A DNA stretch of 17,321 nt from an uncultured Desulfobacterales bacterium (GCA_945787595.1 CALZJV010000140.1:1-17321), one strand, 5' to 3'; positions 8,436-14,967 are shown, counted from the first letter of the stretch. Translations and numbers: made by a program. Notes: generated by a model not told the origin, from the letters alone.

Positions 8436-8771
8436 ATGGAAATAAGTCAGAAAGAGGAAAACGGGATTGTCTCCATCGCAATAAAAGGACGATTGGATGC
8501 CGATTCTTCTCCGGAAGCTGAAGAAGTCGTCAAGGATGCCCTTAAAAGTCAAGCGAAGCGGGTATTATTCAATTTAGCCTCGTTGGAATACCTCAGCAGT
8601 GCCGGCCTCAGGGTTCTATTGGGCGCTGCAAAAGAAATGCGGCGAAGAGATGGCAAAATTGTTCTCTGTGCCTTGAATGAATTTGTAAAGGAAATTTTTG
8701 AGGTCAGCGGTTTTCAATCCCTGATCCCGATTGCCGATACGGTTGAATCGGGAATCGAGGTACTTTCCTAA
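8436..8771 (+). CDS. STAS-domain anti-sigma factor antagonist
   Basis: A 111-residue single STAS domain of the SpoIIAA/RsbV type. Such proteins bind an anti-sigma kinase or phosphatase partner and are switched by serine phosphorylation. The sequence shows the expected first strand (GIVSIAIKGRLDADSS), the phosphorylation loop LEYLSSAGLRVLLGA with the candidate serines 54/55, and the terminal helix after VSGFQSLIPI. The residue before the serines is Leu rather than the Asp of SpoIIAA, as in many Gram-negative STAS proteins. No cognate kinase (RsbW type) or PP2C phosphatase is adjacent. The next intact gene downstream encodes an RsbRD-type domain, so the pair may act together. An AGGATCTGG stretch precedes the ATG. 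Confidence 0.9.
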   Translation: MEISQKEENGIVSIAIKGRLDADSSPEAEEVVKDALKSQAKRVLFNLASLEYLSSAGLRVLLGAAKEMRRRDGKIVLCALNEFVKEIFEVSGFQSLIPIADTVESGIEVLS

Positions 8772-8876
8772 CATCCTAACTTGAAAAGAAATCCTTTGCT
8801 GCTTTGCTGAACTGGGTTAATAATATTGTGGGTCTGTGGAGATATTTTGGATGCAAAACATAACACAGATACCGAA

Positions 8877-9008
8877 ATGATACTGCTTGTTGACGACAAT
8901 CCAACGAATCAGCAGGTGTTTTTTCAAACCCGTCAACTAAATGCAGTTTGCTGCCTTGAAGACGGACCAAATATCTTAACTCTTGGTAGCCAAATTCCAA
9001 TCACCTAA
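8877..9008 (+). pseudogene. Truncated response-regulator receiver domain remnant
   Basis: The frame from ATG 8877 reads MILLVDDNPTNQQVFFQT, an unmistakable receiver-domain beginning: strand 1 plus the acidic pair DD and the DNPTN-QV helix. It continues LNAVCCLEDGPNILTL, resembling strand 2 and helix 2 (normally ending AEDG-SAL). The frame then stops at 9006-9008, just before the strand that would carry the phospho-acceptor Asp. Only about 43 residues remain of a domain of about 120. The frame is open upstream to a TTG at 8826, but that part is unlike a receiver. I find no continuation of the domain in the other forward frames. It lies between the STAS and RsbRD-N genes and may be what is left of a third signalling gene. 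Confidence 0.6.
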
Positions 9009-9125
9009 ACATCCCGTATACTCTTACGCACATTAATGATCGGGCTTGTAACAAATTTTCGACCGCGACCCTCAAGTTTGATCCCCCTTCAATATTGTTG
9101 TCTTGAACCGGTGTTTCATTTACTC

Positions 9126-9154
9126 TTGACAGAAAAAGTTAAGTCGTTTATACG
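9126..9154 (+). promoter_or_regulatory. Candidate promoter upstream of the RsbRD-N gene and dsr operon
   Basis: Perfect -35 TTGACA at 9126-9131, 17 bp spacer, then TATACG at 9149-9154 (4 of 6 matches). Transcription from here would give a leader of about 80 nt before the ATG at 9240. The strong -35 and ideal spacing are in favour; the poor last two bases of the -10 are against. Confidence 0.45.
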
Positions 9155-9163
9155 TATCCCCTT

Positions 9164-9227
9164 CGGCCTGATCCATATTAATCGCAACTATAGTATACGC
9201 GGCGGCATCACCGCATTGATCAGGCTG
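9164..9227 (+). promoter_or_regulatory. Leader inverted repeat upstream of the RsbRD-N gene
   Basis: GCCTGATC at 9166-9173 is the exact reverse complement of GATCAGGC at 9218-9225. Pairing can extend by a G-U and a C-G pair to 9164/9227, giving a stem of about 10 bp. The 44 nt between can fold further (GCGG pairing with CCGC around 9200-9214). The stem closes 3 nt before the AGGAG ribosome binding site at 9230-9234, so folding could influence translation. Confidence 0.4.
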
Positions 9228-9239
9228 CCAGGAGCGTAT

Positions 9240-9758
9240 ATGGCTAAGGATTTGGTAAAAATAATAGAACAAAAAAAAGCTGCAATCGTAAAAAAATGGT
9301 TTGATTTGACAGCTCAAACCTATGCGCCGGACACCGCCGAATTCTTAAAATCCAAAACGGATCCTTTTGCCAACCCGGTTGGCGGTTCGATACTCAATTG
9401 CCTGAATGTTTTGCTGGATCAGCTGATTCATGACATGGATCCGCAAATCATCAACTCGTATCTGGATCCCGTCATCCGGATTCGGGCGGTCCAAAATTTC
9501 ACCCCCTCTCAAGCCACCGCATTCATCCTGTCTTTAAAAAAAGCCCTGAGAGCAAATCTGGCGAAAGAGCTTCGCGACATCCGTTATACTGAAGAATTAT
9601 TCAAATTCGAGTCTAAAATCGACCAGCTTAATCTGATGGCCTTCAATATATATATGCAGTGCAGGGAAAAAATCTATCAAATCAGTGCAAATGAGACGAG
9701 AAACCGGACATTTAAAGCCTTTGAGAGAGCCGGCTTGATTTCAGAAAAAGCGGAGTAA
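9240..9758 (+). CDS. RsbRD N-terminal-domain protein encoded next to dsrM
   Basis: A 172-residue, largely helical soluble protein. MAKDLVKIIEQKKAAIVKKW, then TDPFANPVG and VIRIRAVQNFTPSQATAFI, match the RsbRD N-terminal domain family (the sensory half of RsbT co-antagonists of the stressosome). The STAS half of a full RsbR protein is absent here, though a separate STAS gene lies about 470 bp upstream. To my recollection proteins of this family are commonly encoded directly before dsrM in Desulfobacterota. GGAG 5 nt before the ATG at 9240 fixes the start; the frame is open further upstream to 9036, but those residues resemble nothing. A role in sensing or controlling the sulfate-reduction complex is inference from position. 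Confidence 0.85.
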   Translation: MAKDLVKIIEQKKAAIVKKWFDLTAQTYAPDTAEFLKSKTDPFANPVGGSILNCLNVLLDQLIHDMDPQIINSYLDPVIRIRAVQNFTPSQATAFILSLKKALRANLAKELRDIRYTEELFKFESKIDQLNLMAFNIYMQCREKIYQISANETRNRTFKAFERAGLISEKAE

Positions 9759-9959
9759 TGCGATTGTCCGTTGAGCAATACATAAAATTTCAATTATATC
9801 TTATAAATAACTACCAATCATCCTCTTGTCGGGCAAGAAGAACATCGGAATAAATCTTTGTTTCGCGGCGGCAAATTGGAGATGCTAATTTACAGAGGTA
9901 GGCTTCAATCCGACGACCATAAGCAGACGGCGTGAAGCCTTCAAATGAGGTGCGGGTCA
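9759..9959 (+). promoter_or_regulatory. Non-coding leader between the RsbRD-N gene and dsrM
   Basis: About 200 bp without a gene. After an AT-rich part comes a small hairpin, TCTTG/CAAGA around a TCGGG loop (9824-9838), without a following T run. Closer to dsrM, AGGCTTCA (9900-9907) and TGAAGCCT (9933-9940) form a perfect 8 bp inverted repeat with a 25 nt loop. It ends 6 nt before the GAGGTG that serves as dsrM ribosome binding site (9947-9952). I see no convincing -35/-10 pair, so dsrM may be read through from upstream. Confidence 0.35.
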
Positions 9960-11042
9960 ATGAATGCAAGGTACATGTTTTCACTCATCGCTGTCATCGT
10001 GCTGTTTTTGATTGCCTGGGCAGGCGCGGCGGTCGGACTGCAAATTGTTTTCGGAATCATTATCCCCTATCTGGCATTGATCACTTTTTTGGTGGGTTTA
10101 GCCGTCAAGGTAGTGGGATGGTCGCGTTCGGCAGTACCCTTTCGCATACCCACCACCGGCGGTCAGCAAAAATCGCTTCCCTGGATTAAACACTCACAGC
10201 TGGATTGCCCGGCCACCAATTGGCAGGTAATTGCGCGTATGGCACTGGAGATATTAACCTTCCGGTCCCTGTTCCGCAATACGCGCATGCGGTTGAAGGA
10301 GGGCACCAAGCTTTCATATCAGCTGGAAATTTTTTTGTGGGTAGGGGCGTTGGCCTTCCATTACGCTTTTTTGACAGTCATCATTCGACACCTGCGATTT
10401 TTCACAGAACCGGTGCCGTTTTTCGTTACATTGGTGGAAAACGTGGACAGTTTCTTTCGCTTGGAATTTTTATATCCGAACTTTCAATTTGGCTTACCGG
10501 GGGTGTTTATATCCGGCCTTGTCCTGTTAGCTGCCGTAACCTATCTGTTTTCAAGACGGCTTTTTATCCGTCAGGTCAGATATATCTCTCTGGCGAGCGA
10601 CTATTTCCCGTTGATTTTAATTTTCGGTATTGCCTTGACCGGCATTCTCATGCGCTATTTCATTAAGATCGATGTCACGGCGGCCAAAGAGCTGACCATG
10701 GGGCTGGTAACGTTTCGCCCCACCATTCCCGAAGGGGTTGGATCTGTTTTTTATATTCACCTTTTTTTCGTCAGTGTTTTGCTGGCCTATTTTCCATTCA
10801 GTAAATTGATGCACCTGGCAGGGATCTTTCTGAGCCCGACCCGCAACCTCACCACCGACACGCGTGCCAGAAGACATATCAATCCCTGGAATTATCCGGT
10901 CCCCGTTCACACTTACGAAGAATACGAAGATGAATTCAGAGAGAAAATGATAGAAGTTGGGATACCGGTTGATAAAATGCCTGTGGAAGCGCCTGCCGAT
11001 GAGCCAGCGGAAGAAAAAGCCCAAGGCAAGGATAAGGAGTAG
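9960..11042 (+). CDS. dsrM: DsrM, cytochrome b subunit of the DsrMKJOP complex
   Basis: Membrane diheme cytochrome b of the NarI type that, with DsrK, exchanges electrons with menaquinone and feeds dissimilatory sulfite reduction. The 360 residues begin with MNARYMFSLIAVIVLFLIAW and contain about six membrane helices. Candidate heme ligands are H134 and H144 (FHYAFLTVIIRH) and H267 and H285 (YIHLFFVSVL through KLMH). The C-terminal tail HINPWNYPV-VHTYEEYEDEF is diagnostic of DsrM. The ATG at 9960 fits the family start, with GAGGTG 7 nt upstream; an in-frame ATG at 9945 is less likely. The end is charged and Glu/Lys-rich. It is intact, unlike dsrK, dsrJ and dsrP behind it, and its stop is 3 nt before the dsrK ATG. 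Confidence 0.95.
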   Translation: MNARYMFSLIAVIVLFLIAWAGAAVGLQIVFGIIIPYLALITFLVGLAVKVVGWSRSAVPFRIPTTGGQQKSLPWIKHSQLDCPATNWQVIARMALEILTFRSLFRNTRMRLKEGTKLSYQLEIFLWVGALAFHYAFLTVIIRHLRFFTEPVPFFVTLVENVDSFFRLEFLYPNFQFGLPGVFISGLVLLAAVTYLFSRRLFIRQVRYISLASDYFPLILIFGIALTGILMRYFIKIDVTAAKELTMGLVTFRPTIPEGVGSVFYIHLFFVSVLLAYFPFSKLMHLAGIFLSPTRNLTTDTRARRHINPWNYPVPVHTYEEYEDEFREKMIEVGIPVDKMPVEAPADEPAEEKAQGKDKE

Positions 11043-11045
11043 ATT

Positions 11046-12197
11046 ATGGCAGAAGAATTACCCAAACCCGAGCAACTCATCCAGATCGATCATCGTCCGC
11101 CCAATATGGACTGGATGGAAACACCGATCAATATCCGCAAGGGGATGTACTGTTATGCATCCAATCCGAAAAGCGTGGAATACGTAGGACTTCCCAATGC
11201 CCGCGCATGGAATCCGGTTGAAGATGATTGGGTTTTACCTGAAAATTGGCAGGAAATCATCCATCAGGGCTTTAAAGAACGTCTCGAACGGTTCAGATCG
11301 TTTAAGATTTTCATGGATATTTGTGTGCGTTGCGGAGCCTGTGCTGACAAATGCCACTATTTTATCGGAACCGGCGATCCTAAAAATATGCCGGTGGTCA
11401 GGGCCGAGCTCATACGCTCCGTGTATCGCAATGATTTTACCCGGGTCGGTAAAATTCTGGGCAAAATCAACGGTACCCGACCCATGGGTATCGATGTGTT
11501 GAAAGAGTGGTGGTACTACCTGTTTCAATGCTCGGAATGTCGGCGCTGCTCGGTTTTTTGTCCCTACGGGATCGATACGGCCGAGATAACCATTATGGGG
11601 CGTGAACTGTTGAATCTGATCGGTCTGAACATCGACTGGATTGCAACTCCGGTGGCCAATTGTTATCGCACCGGCAATCACCTGGGTATCCAGCCCCATG
11701 CATTCAAAGACATGCTCGACTTTTTTGTTGATGACATCGAGGAAATTACCGGTGTGCAGGTGGCACCGCAATTCAATAAAAAAGGAGCGGATATTTTGTT
11801 CATTACTCCTTCGGGGGATGTTTTTGCCGACCCCGGTACGTATACCTGCGCAGGATATATGATACTCTTTCACTACTTAAAGGAAAAATACGGCTTTGAC
11901 ATTACCTGGAGCACCTATGCCTCCGAGGGCGGAAACTTCGGTTTTTTTACCTCTCACGAAACCATGAAACGGCTTAATTCCAAAATGTATGCCGAAGCCA
12001 AGCGGCTGGGCGTCAAATGGATTCTGGGCGGAGAGTGCGGCCACATGTGGCGGGTAATCAATCAATACATGGATACCATGAACGGCGGCCGATTTGATCA
12101 AACATGGCAAGCTCGATCTGGATCCGACCCGCAACGATCATCTCAAAATAACTTTCCACGATTCCTGCAATCCCGCCCGAGGAATGGGTTTGTTTGA
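11046..12197 (+). CDS. dsrK: DsrK, N-terminal two thirds, followed by a frameshift
   Basis: Iron-sulfur subunit of DsrMKJOP, related to HdrD, thought to reduce the DsrC trisulfide at the cytoplasmic face. Two ferredoxin-type clusters are present: CVRCGACADKC (C93, 96, 99, 103) and CSECRRCSVFC (C162, 165, 168, 172). The first CCG-type region follows, with TYTCAGY and GGECGH. Sequence typical of DsrK ends at residue 347 (QYMDTMNG). The next 36 residues to the stop at 12197 are in the wrong frame. DsrK is normally about 540-560 residues, and the remainder continues in another frame from 12088. About 33 expected codons (the usual ITGT and EFTA segment) are missing at the joint. The ATG has AAGGAG upstream, inside the dsrM end. 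As read, the product would lack the catalytic cysteine region. Confidence 0.93.
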   Translation: MAEELPKPEQLIQIDHRPPNMDWMETPINIRKGMYCYASNPKSVEYVGLPNARAWNPVEDDWVLPENWQEIIHQGFKERLERFRSFKIFMDICVRCGACADKCHYFIGTGDPKNMPVVRAELIRSVYRNDFTRVGKILGKINGTRPMGIDVLKEWWYYLFQCSECRRCSVFCPYGIDTAEITIMGRELLNLIGLNIDWIATPVANCYRTGNHLGIQPHAFKDMLDFFVDDIEEITGVQVAPQFNKKGADILFITPSGDVFADPGTYTCAGYMILFHYLKEKYGFDITWSTYASEGGNFGFFTSHETMKRLNSKMYAEAKRLGVKWILGGECGHMWRVINQYMDTMNGGRFDQTWQARSGSDPQRSSQNNFPRFLQSRPRNGFV

Positions 12198-12696
12198 TGA
12201 GCCTCGTTATGTGATTAAAAATGTGTGCAACCACTTTTACGATATGCCGGCCAACACCATTCGAGAGCAGACTTTCTGCTGCGGCAGCGGTGCGGGGCTG
12301 AACGCCGGGGAAGACATGGAGCTGCGATTGACCGGCGGCCTGCCCAGAGCCAACGCCGTTAAATATGTTCACGAGAAGCACGGCGTGAACATGCTGTCCA
12401 CTATCTGCGCCATTGACAGGGCCGCCTTGCCTGCCCTGATGGAATACTGGGTTCCCGAAGTGGATGTTGCCGGCGTGCATGAACTGGTGGCCAATGCCTT
12501 GAACCTGGACGGGCAAAATGACAGGACCACCGACCTGCGCGGTGAGGATATTCCCGGATTAGCGGGTGCAGCCCGACCTGATATTGACAGCCAAAGCCAA
12601 AGCCGCAAAAGTGTGTGTGCGATCCACCGAGTACATGAAGGCCGAACACATGCAACTACTGGATGTCTGGCGAGACTCTGTGGTGCGAAGAGGTGA
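12088..12696 (+). pseudogene. dsrK: DsrK C-terminal third, out of frame with its N-terminus
   Basis: From codon 12088 the frame reads ADLIKHGKLDLDPTRNDHL and continues as authentic DsrK. It carries the HDSCNPARGMG motif and FCCGSGAGLNAG, the second CCG region that binds the noncubane [4Fe-4S] cluster proposed as the active site of HdrB/HdrD/DsrK. It then runs GGLPRANAVKYVHEKHGVNM, VPEVDVAGVHELV and TTDLRGEDIPG. DsrK identity ends near 12558. After that the frame crosses into dsrJ DNA and codes for unrelated residues to the stop at 12694-12696. It has no ribosome binding site of its own. The first possible start is a TTG at 12094, so it is probably not translated unless the ribosome shifts. 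The native dsrK stop codon is absent. Confidence 0.85.
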
Positions 12697-12865
12697 AAGA
12701 ATTTATGTGAGTCCCGAAGGCAAGGAATATGCCATGAGTCTGACCAACACCTGTCTGGACTGTCACTCCAACAAGGCGGATTTTTGCGACAGATGCCATA
12801 ATTACGCCTCGGTGCGACCCTACTGCTGGGATTGCCACATCGATAACCCGAAGGAGAATTCGTAA
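12566..12865 (+). CDS. dsrJ: DsrJ triheme cytochrome c, lacking its N-terminal membrane anchor
   Basis: Periplasmic triheme cytochrome c subunit of DsrMKJOP. All three heme sites are present: CLDCH (63-67), CDRCH (74-78) and CWDCH (87-91), counted from the GTG at 12566. C17 in KVCVRSTEYMK corresponds to the unusual cysteine ligand proposed for one DsrJ heme, and EHMQLLDVWRD is conserved. What is missing is the start: DsrJ normally begins with about 30 residues forming an uncleaved signal/membrane helix. Here the frame is closed by a TAG at 12560-12562, and only GTG 12566 is available, with no good ribosome binding site. Without export signal the protein could not receive heme in the periplasm. 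The stop overlaps the dsrO ATG (TAATG). Confidence 0.88.
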   Translation: MQPDLILTAKAKAAKVCVRSTEYMKAEHMQLLDVWRDSVVRRGERIYVSPEGKEYAMSLTNTCLDCHSNKADFCDRCHNYASVRPYCWDCHIDNPKENS

Positions 12866-13653
12866 TGGATAGCAGCAGACGACGCATTTTGCAATTACTT
12901 GGACTTTCGTCTCTGGCCCTGGCGGCCAGACCCGTTTTCAATGCGTTTGCCAAAGAGGAGCACGCTGAAAAACCCCAAGCAATCATCAAAGATAGTGAAA
13001 ACGCTTTGAAGGCCAAACAATGGGCCCTGGTAATAGATACCCAGCAATTCGAATCCGAAGAAGACCTGGAACCCTTGGTGGAAGCCTGTCATAAAATTCA
13101 CAATGTTCCTCATTTGACAAACGAACGCCATGAAATCAAATGGATCTGGGGGGAAAACTACCACAATGCCTTCCCCGGCAAGGCTGCCAGGTTTTTGAGC
13201 GAAGAAGTTGAACACAAGCCGTTTCTGGTGCTGTGCAACCACTGCGAAAACCCACCCTGCGTGCGGGCCTGTCCGACCCAGGCAACTTTTAAACGCGAAT
13301 CCGACGGGATCGTGTTGATGGATTTTCATCGCTGTATCGGGTGCCGCTTTTGCATGGCTGCATGCCCCTTTGGTGCACGTAGTTTTAATTTTCGGGATCC
13401 GCGGCCTTTTATTAAAGAAATCAACGATAAATTTCCCAGGCGGATGAAAGGCGTGGTTGAAAAATGCAATTTCTGCGCCGAGCGGTTGGCCGTGGGACAA
13501 CTGCCGGCCTGCGTCGAAGTCTCGGAAGGCAAGCTGACCTTCGGCGATCTGTATGATCCGGCATCGGAAGTCCGCGAACTCATCAGGACCCATTACACCA
13601 TTCGGCGCAAACAGACATTGGGCACAGAACCGTCCGTTTACTATATCGTGTGA
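12865..13653 (+). CDS. dsrO: DsrO, Tat-exported ferredoxin-like iron-sulfur subunit
   Basis: Periplasmic iron-sulfur protein of DsrMKJOP, thought to relay electrons between DsrJ and the membrane subunit DsrP. The 262 residues begin with a twin-arginine signal (SSRRRILQLLGLSSLALA). Cluster motifs are CNHCENPPCVRACP (C124, 127, 132, 136), CIGCRFCMAACP (C157, 160, 163, 167) and CNFCAERLAVGQLPAC (C201, 204, 216). In the third, the following PACVEVS has no fourth Cys at the position where NrfC-type proteins have one, as I recall for DsrO generally. The C-terminus RKQTLGTEPSVYYIV is family-typical. Length is normal, so this gene escaped the damage around it. AAGGAG at 12851-12856 precedes the ATG, and the start overlaps the dsrJ stop by one base. 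Confidence 0.95.
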   Translation: MDSSRRRILQLLGLSSLALAARPVFNAFAKEEHAEKPQAIIKDSENALKAKQWALVIDTQQFESEEDLEPLVEACHKIHNVPHLTNERHEIKWIWGENYHNAFPGKAARFLSEEVEHKPFLVLCNHCENPPCVRACPTQATFKRESDGIVLMDFHRCIGCRFCMAACPFGARSFNFRDPRPFIKEINDKFPRRMKGVVEKCNFCAERLAVGQLPACVEVSEGKLTFGDLYDPASEVRELIRTHYTIRRKQTLGTEPSVYYIV

Positions 13654-13708
13654 GGTTATTATGCTTGAATTAGCGATTAAAGGTTATTATGCTTGAATTA
13701 GCGATTAA
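13653..13708. repeat. Perfect 28 bp tandem duplication at the dsrO-dsrP junction
   Basis: The 28 bp at 13653-13680 are repeated without mismatch at 13681-13708, and the match continues 3 bases further (AGG). The unit starts in the dsrO stop codon and holds the GAGG/AAGG ribosome binding site, TTATT spacer, ATG and the first six codons of dsrP. Because 28 is not a multiple of 3, the upstream ATG (13661) opens only an 11-codon frame that stops at 13694-13696. Confidence 0.95.
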
Positions 13709-14753
13709 AGGAAGCAAAAAATACTATGGATGGATGACGTTTTTGCTGGTCATCATCGGCATCGGTTTCCTTATCTATTTAAAACAGCTTGATTTTGGTC
13801 TGGGGATTACCGGCTTGAGCCGGGATACATCCTGGGGATTCTATATCGCCAATTTTACCTTTCTGGTGGGAGTGGCCGCCGGAGGGGTGATGGTGGTGCT
13901 TCCCTATTATTTGCATGACTACAAGGCGTTTGGCAAGGTCACGATATTGGGGGAGTTTTTGGCCATTGCCTCGGTGATCATGTGCGTGATGTTTATCCTG
14001 GTTGACCTGGGGCAACCCATGCGGGTTATTAATGTCTTTATTTACCCGACGCTGCATTCCGTACTTTTCTGGGATACCATTGTCCTGAACGGCTATTTGT
14101 TTTTAAACCTCGTCATCGGCTGGAATGTGCTAGAGGCCGAACGCAACAATGTCCATTATCAGGCGTGGCTAAAACCGCTGATTTACATATCGATTCCCTG
14201 GGCCGTCAGCATCCACACGGTAACGGCCTATTTATACTGCGGCTTGCCGGGCAGGGGGTTTTGGATGACCGCCATTTTGGCACCGCGTTTTCTGTCTTCA
14301 GCCTTTGCCGCCGGACCGGCCCTGCTTATTTTGCTGTGCCTGATCATTCGACGGGTGACGCATTTTGATCCCTACAGCAACATCCCCGAACACATGGATC
14401 ACATCAAATATCTTTTTATCGGTCTTCACGGCAAAAGTGCCTATGTTCCCTGGATGTGGGCATCCTTTGCTCTGATGGCTATCGGTATTATTCTGACGGT
14501 CAACCCCTTTACCCGCAAAAATGAAGGCGTCCTGGCAGTCGCCTGCGTGGTCATATTCTTGGGAACCTGGATCGACAAGGGGTTGGGAATGATTGCCGGC
14601 GGGTTTACGCCCTCCCCGCTGCATCACGTCAACGAGTATATTCCCTCAGTGCCGGAAGTTGTGATCGCACTGGCTGTGTGGGCAACGGGATTTCTGATAC
14701 TGACTGCGCTGTTTAAAATTGCGGTGGGGGTCAAAGAGGAAGCCCAGGCTTAA
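13689..14753 (+). CDS. dsrP: DsrP, NrfD-like membrane quinone subunit, internally shortened
   Basis: Integral membrane subunit of DsrMKJOP of the NrfD/PsrC type, interacting with menaquinone and the periplasmic DsrO. The 354 residues start MLELAIKGSKKYYGWMTFLL. Conserved blocks are LSRDTSWGFYIANFTFLVG, VDLGQPMRV, SIHTVTAYLYCGLPGRGFW and WIDKGLGMIAGGFTPSPL. About nine membrane helices can be counted, where the family has ten. At residues 227-231 the sequence jumps from HFDP directly to YSNIPEH. In relatives this joint contains roughly 30-35 residues forming a helix (an LAKIV-YAM and NVFFF-CE region). The joint is in frame, so a protein could be made, but its C-terminal half would have the wrong topology. 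The ATG at 13689 is the second of two duplicated starts. A terminator follows 30 bp after the stop. Confidence 0.93.
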   Translation: MLELAIKGSKKYYGWMTFLLVIIGIGFLIYLKQLDFGLGITGLSRDTSWGFYIANFTFLVGVAAGGVMVVLPYYLHDYKAFGKVTILGEFLAIASVIMCVMFILVDLGQPMRVINVFIYPTLHSVLFWDTIVLNGYLFLNLVIGWNVLEAERNNVHYQAWLKPLIYISIPWAVSIHTVTAYLYCGLPGRGFWMTAILAPRFLSSAFAAGPALLILLCLIIRRVTHFDPYSNIPEHMDHIKYLFIGLHGKSAYVPWMWASFALMAIGIILTVNPFTRKNEGVLAVACVVIFLGTWIDKGLGMIAGGFTPSPLHHVNEYIPSVPEVVIALAVWATGFLILTALFKIAVGVKEEAQA

Positions 14754-14780
14754 CAATAAAATTAAATCAAGCAGAATAGC

Positions 14781-14815
14781 AAAACCCCGGACCAGATGGT
14801 CCGGGGTTTTTTTTT
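14781..14815 (+). terminator. Rho-independent terminator of the dsr operon
   Basis: CCCCGGACC (14785-14793), loop AGAT, and GGTCCGGGG (14798-14806) make a perfect 9 bp GC-rich stem, followed by nine T residues. The four A residues before the stem can pair with the first T residues, so it might also work on the opposite strand. It lies 28 bp after the dsrP stop. Confidence 0.95.
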
Positions 14816-14967
14816 ACGTCCCGAGTTTGCTGATCCGGGATCACAAGCTTTTGGACCTGCTAACGAGGCCGATTGAAATCGTCTTACTCAGGAATCGGAG
14901 ACGTAGGACGCCCTCCAATATAGATCGGCAACCCGGTGTCAGCCCATGAATATTTAATGATTTCAAT

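Noticed and set aside
8776..9000. 74-codon minus-strand ORF over the receiver remnant
   Set aside because: The plus strand carries a recognisable receiver motif; the minus-strand peptide is unlike any known protein.
9036..9239. N-terminal extension of the RsbRD-N protein
   Set aside because: A good ribosome binding site and family-like sequence begin at 9240, and the extension overlaps the promoter and inverted repeat.
11235..11873. Long minus-strand ORF antisense to dsrK
   Set aside because: The opposite strand is clearly DsrK with conserved cysteines; the antisense product shows no family features.
12580..12640. Frameshift in dsrJ at the GTGTGTG run
   Set aside because: The frame from 12566 reads through AKAAKVCVRSTEYMK without interruption and matches the family; no shift is needed.
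14831..14843. Palindrome TGATCCGGGATCA between the dsr terminator and the rhodanese gene
   Set aside because: A single short palindrome with no second copy, T run or promoter beside it; it may be chance.
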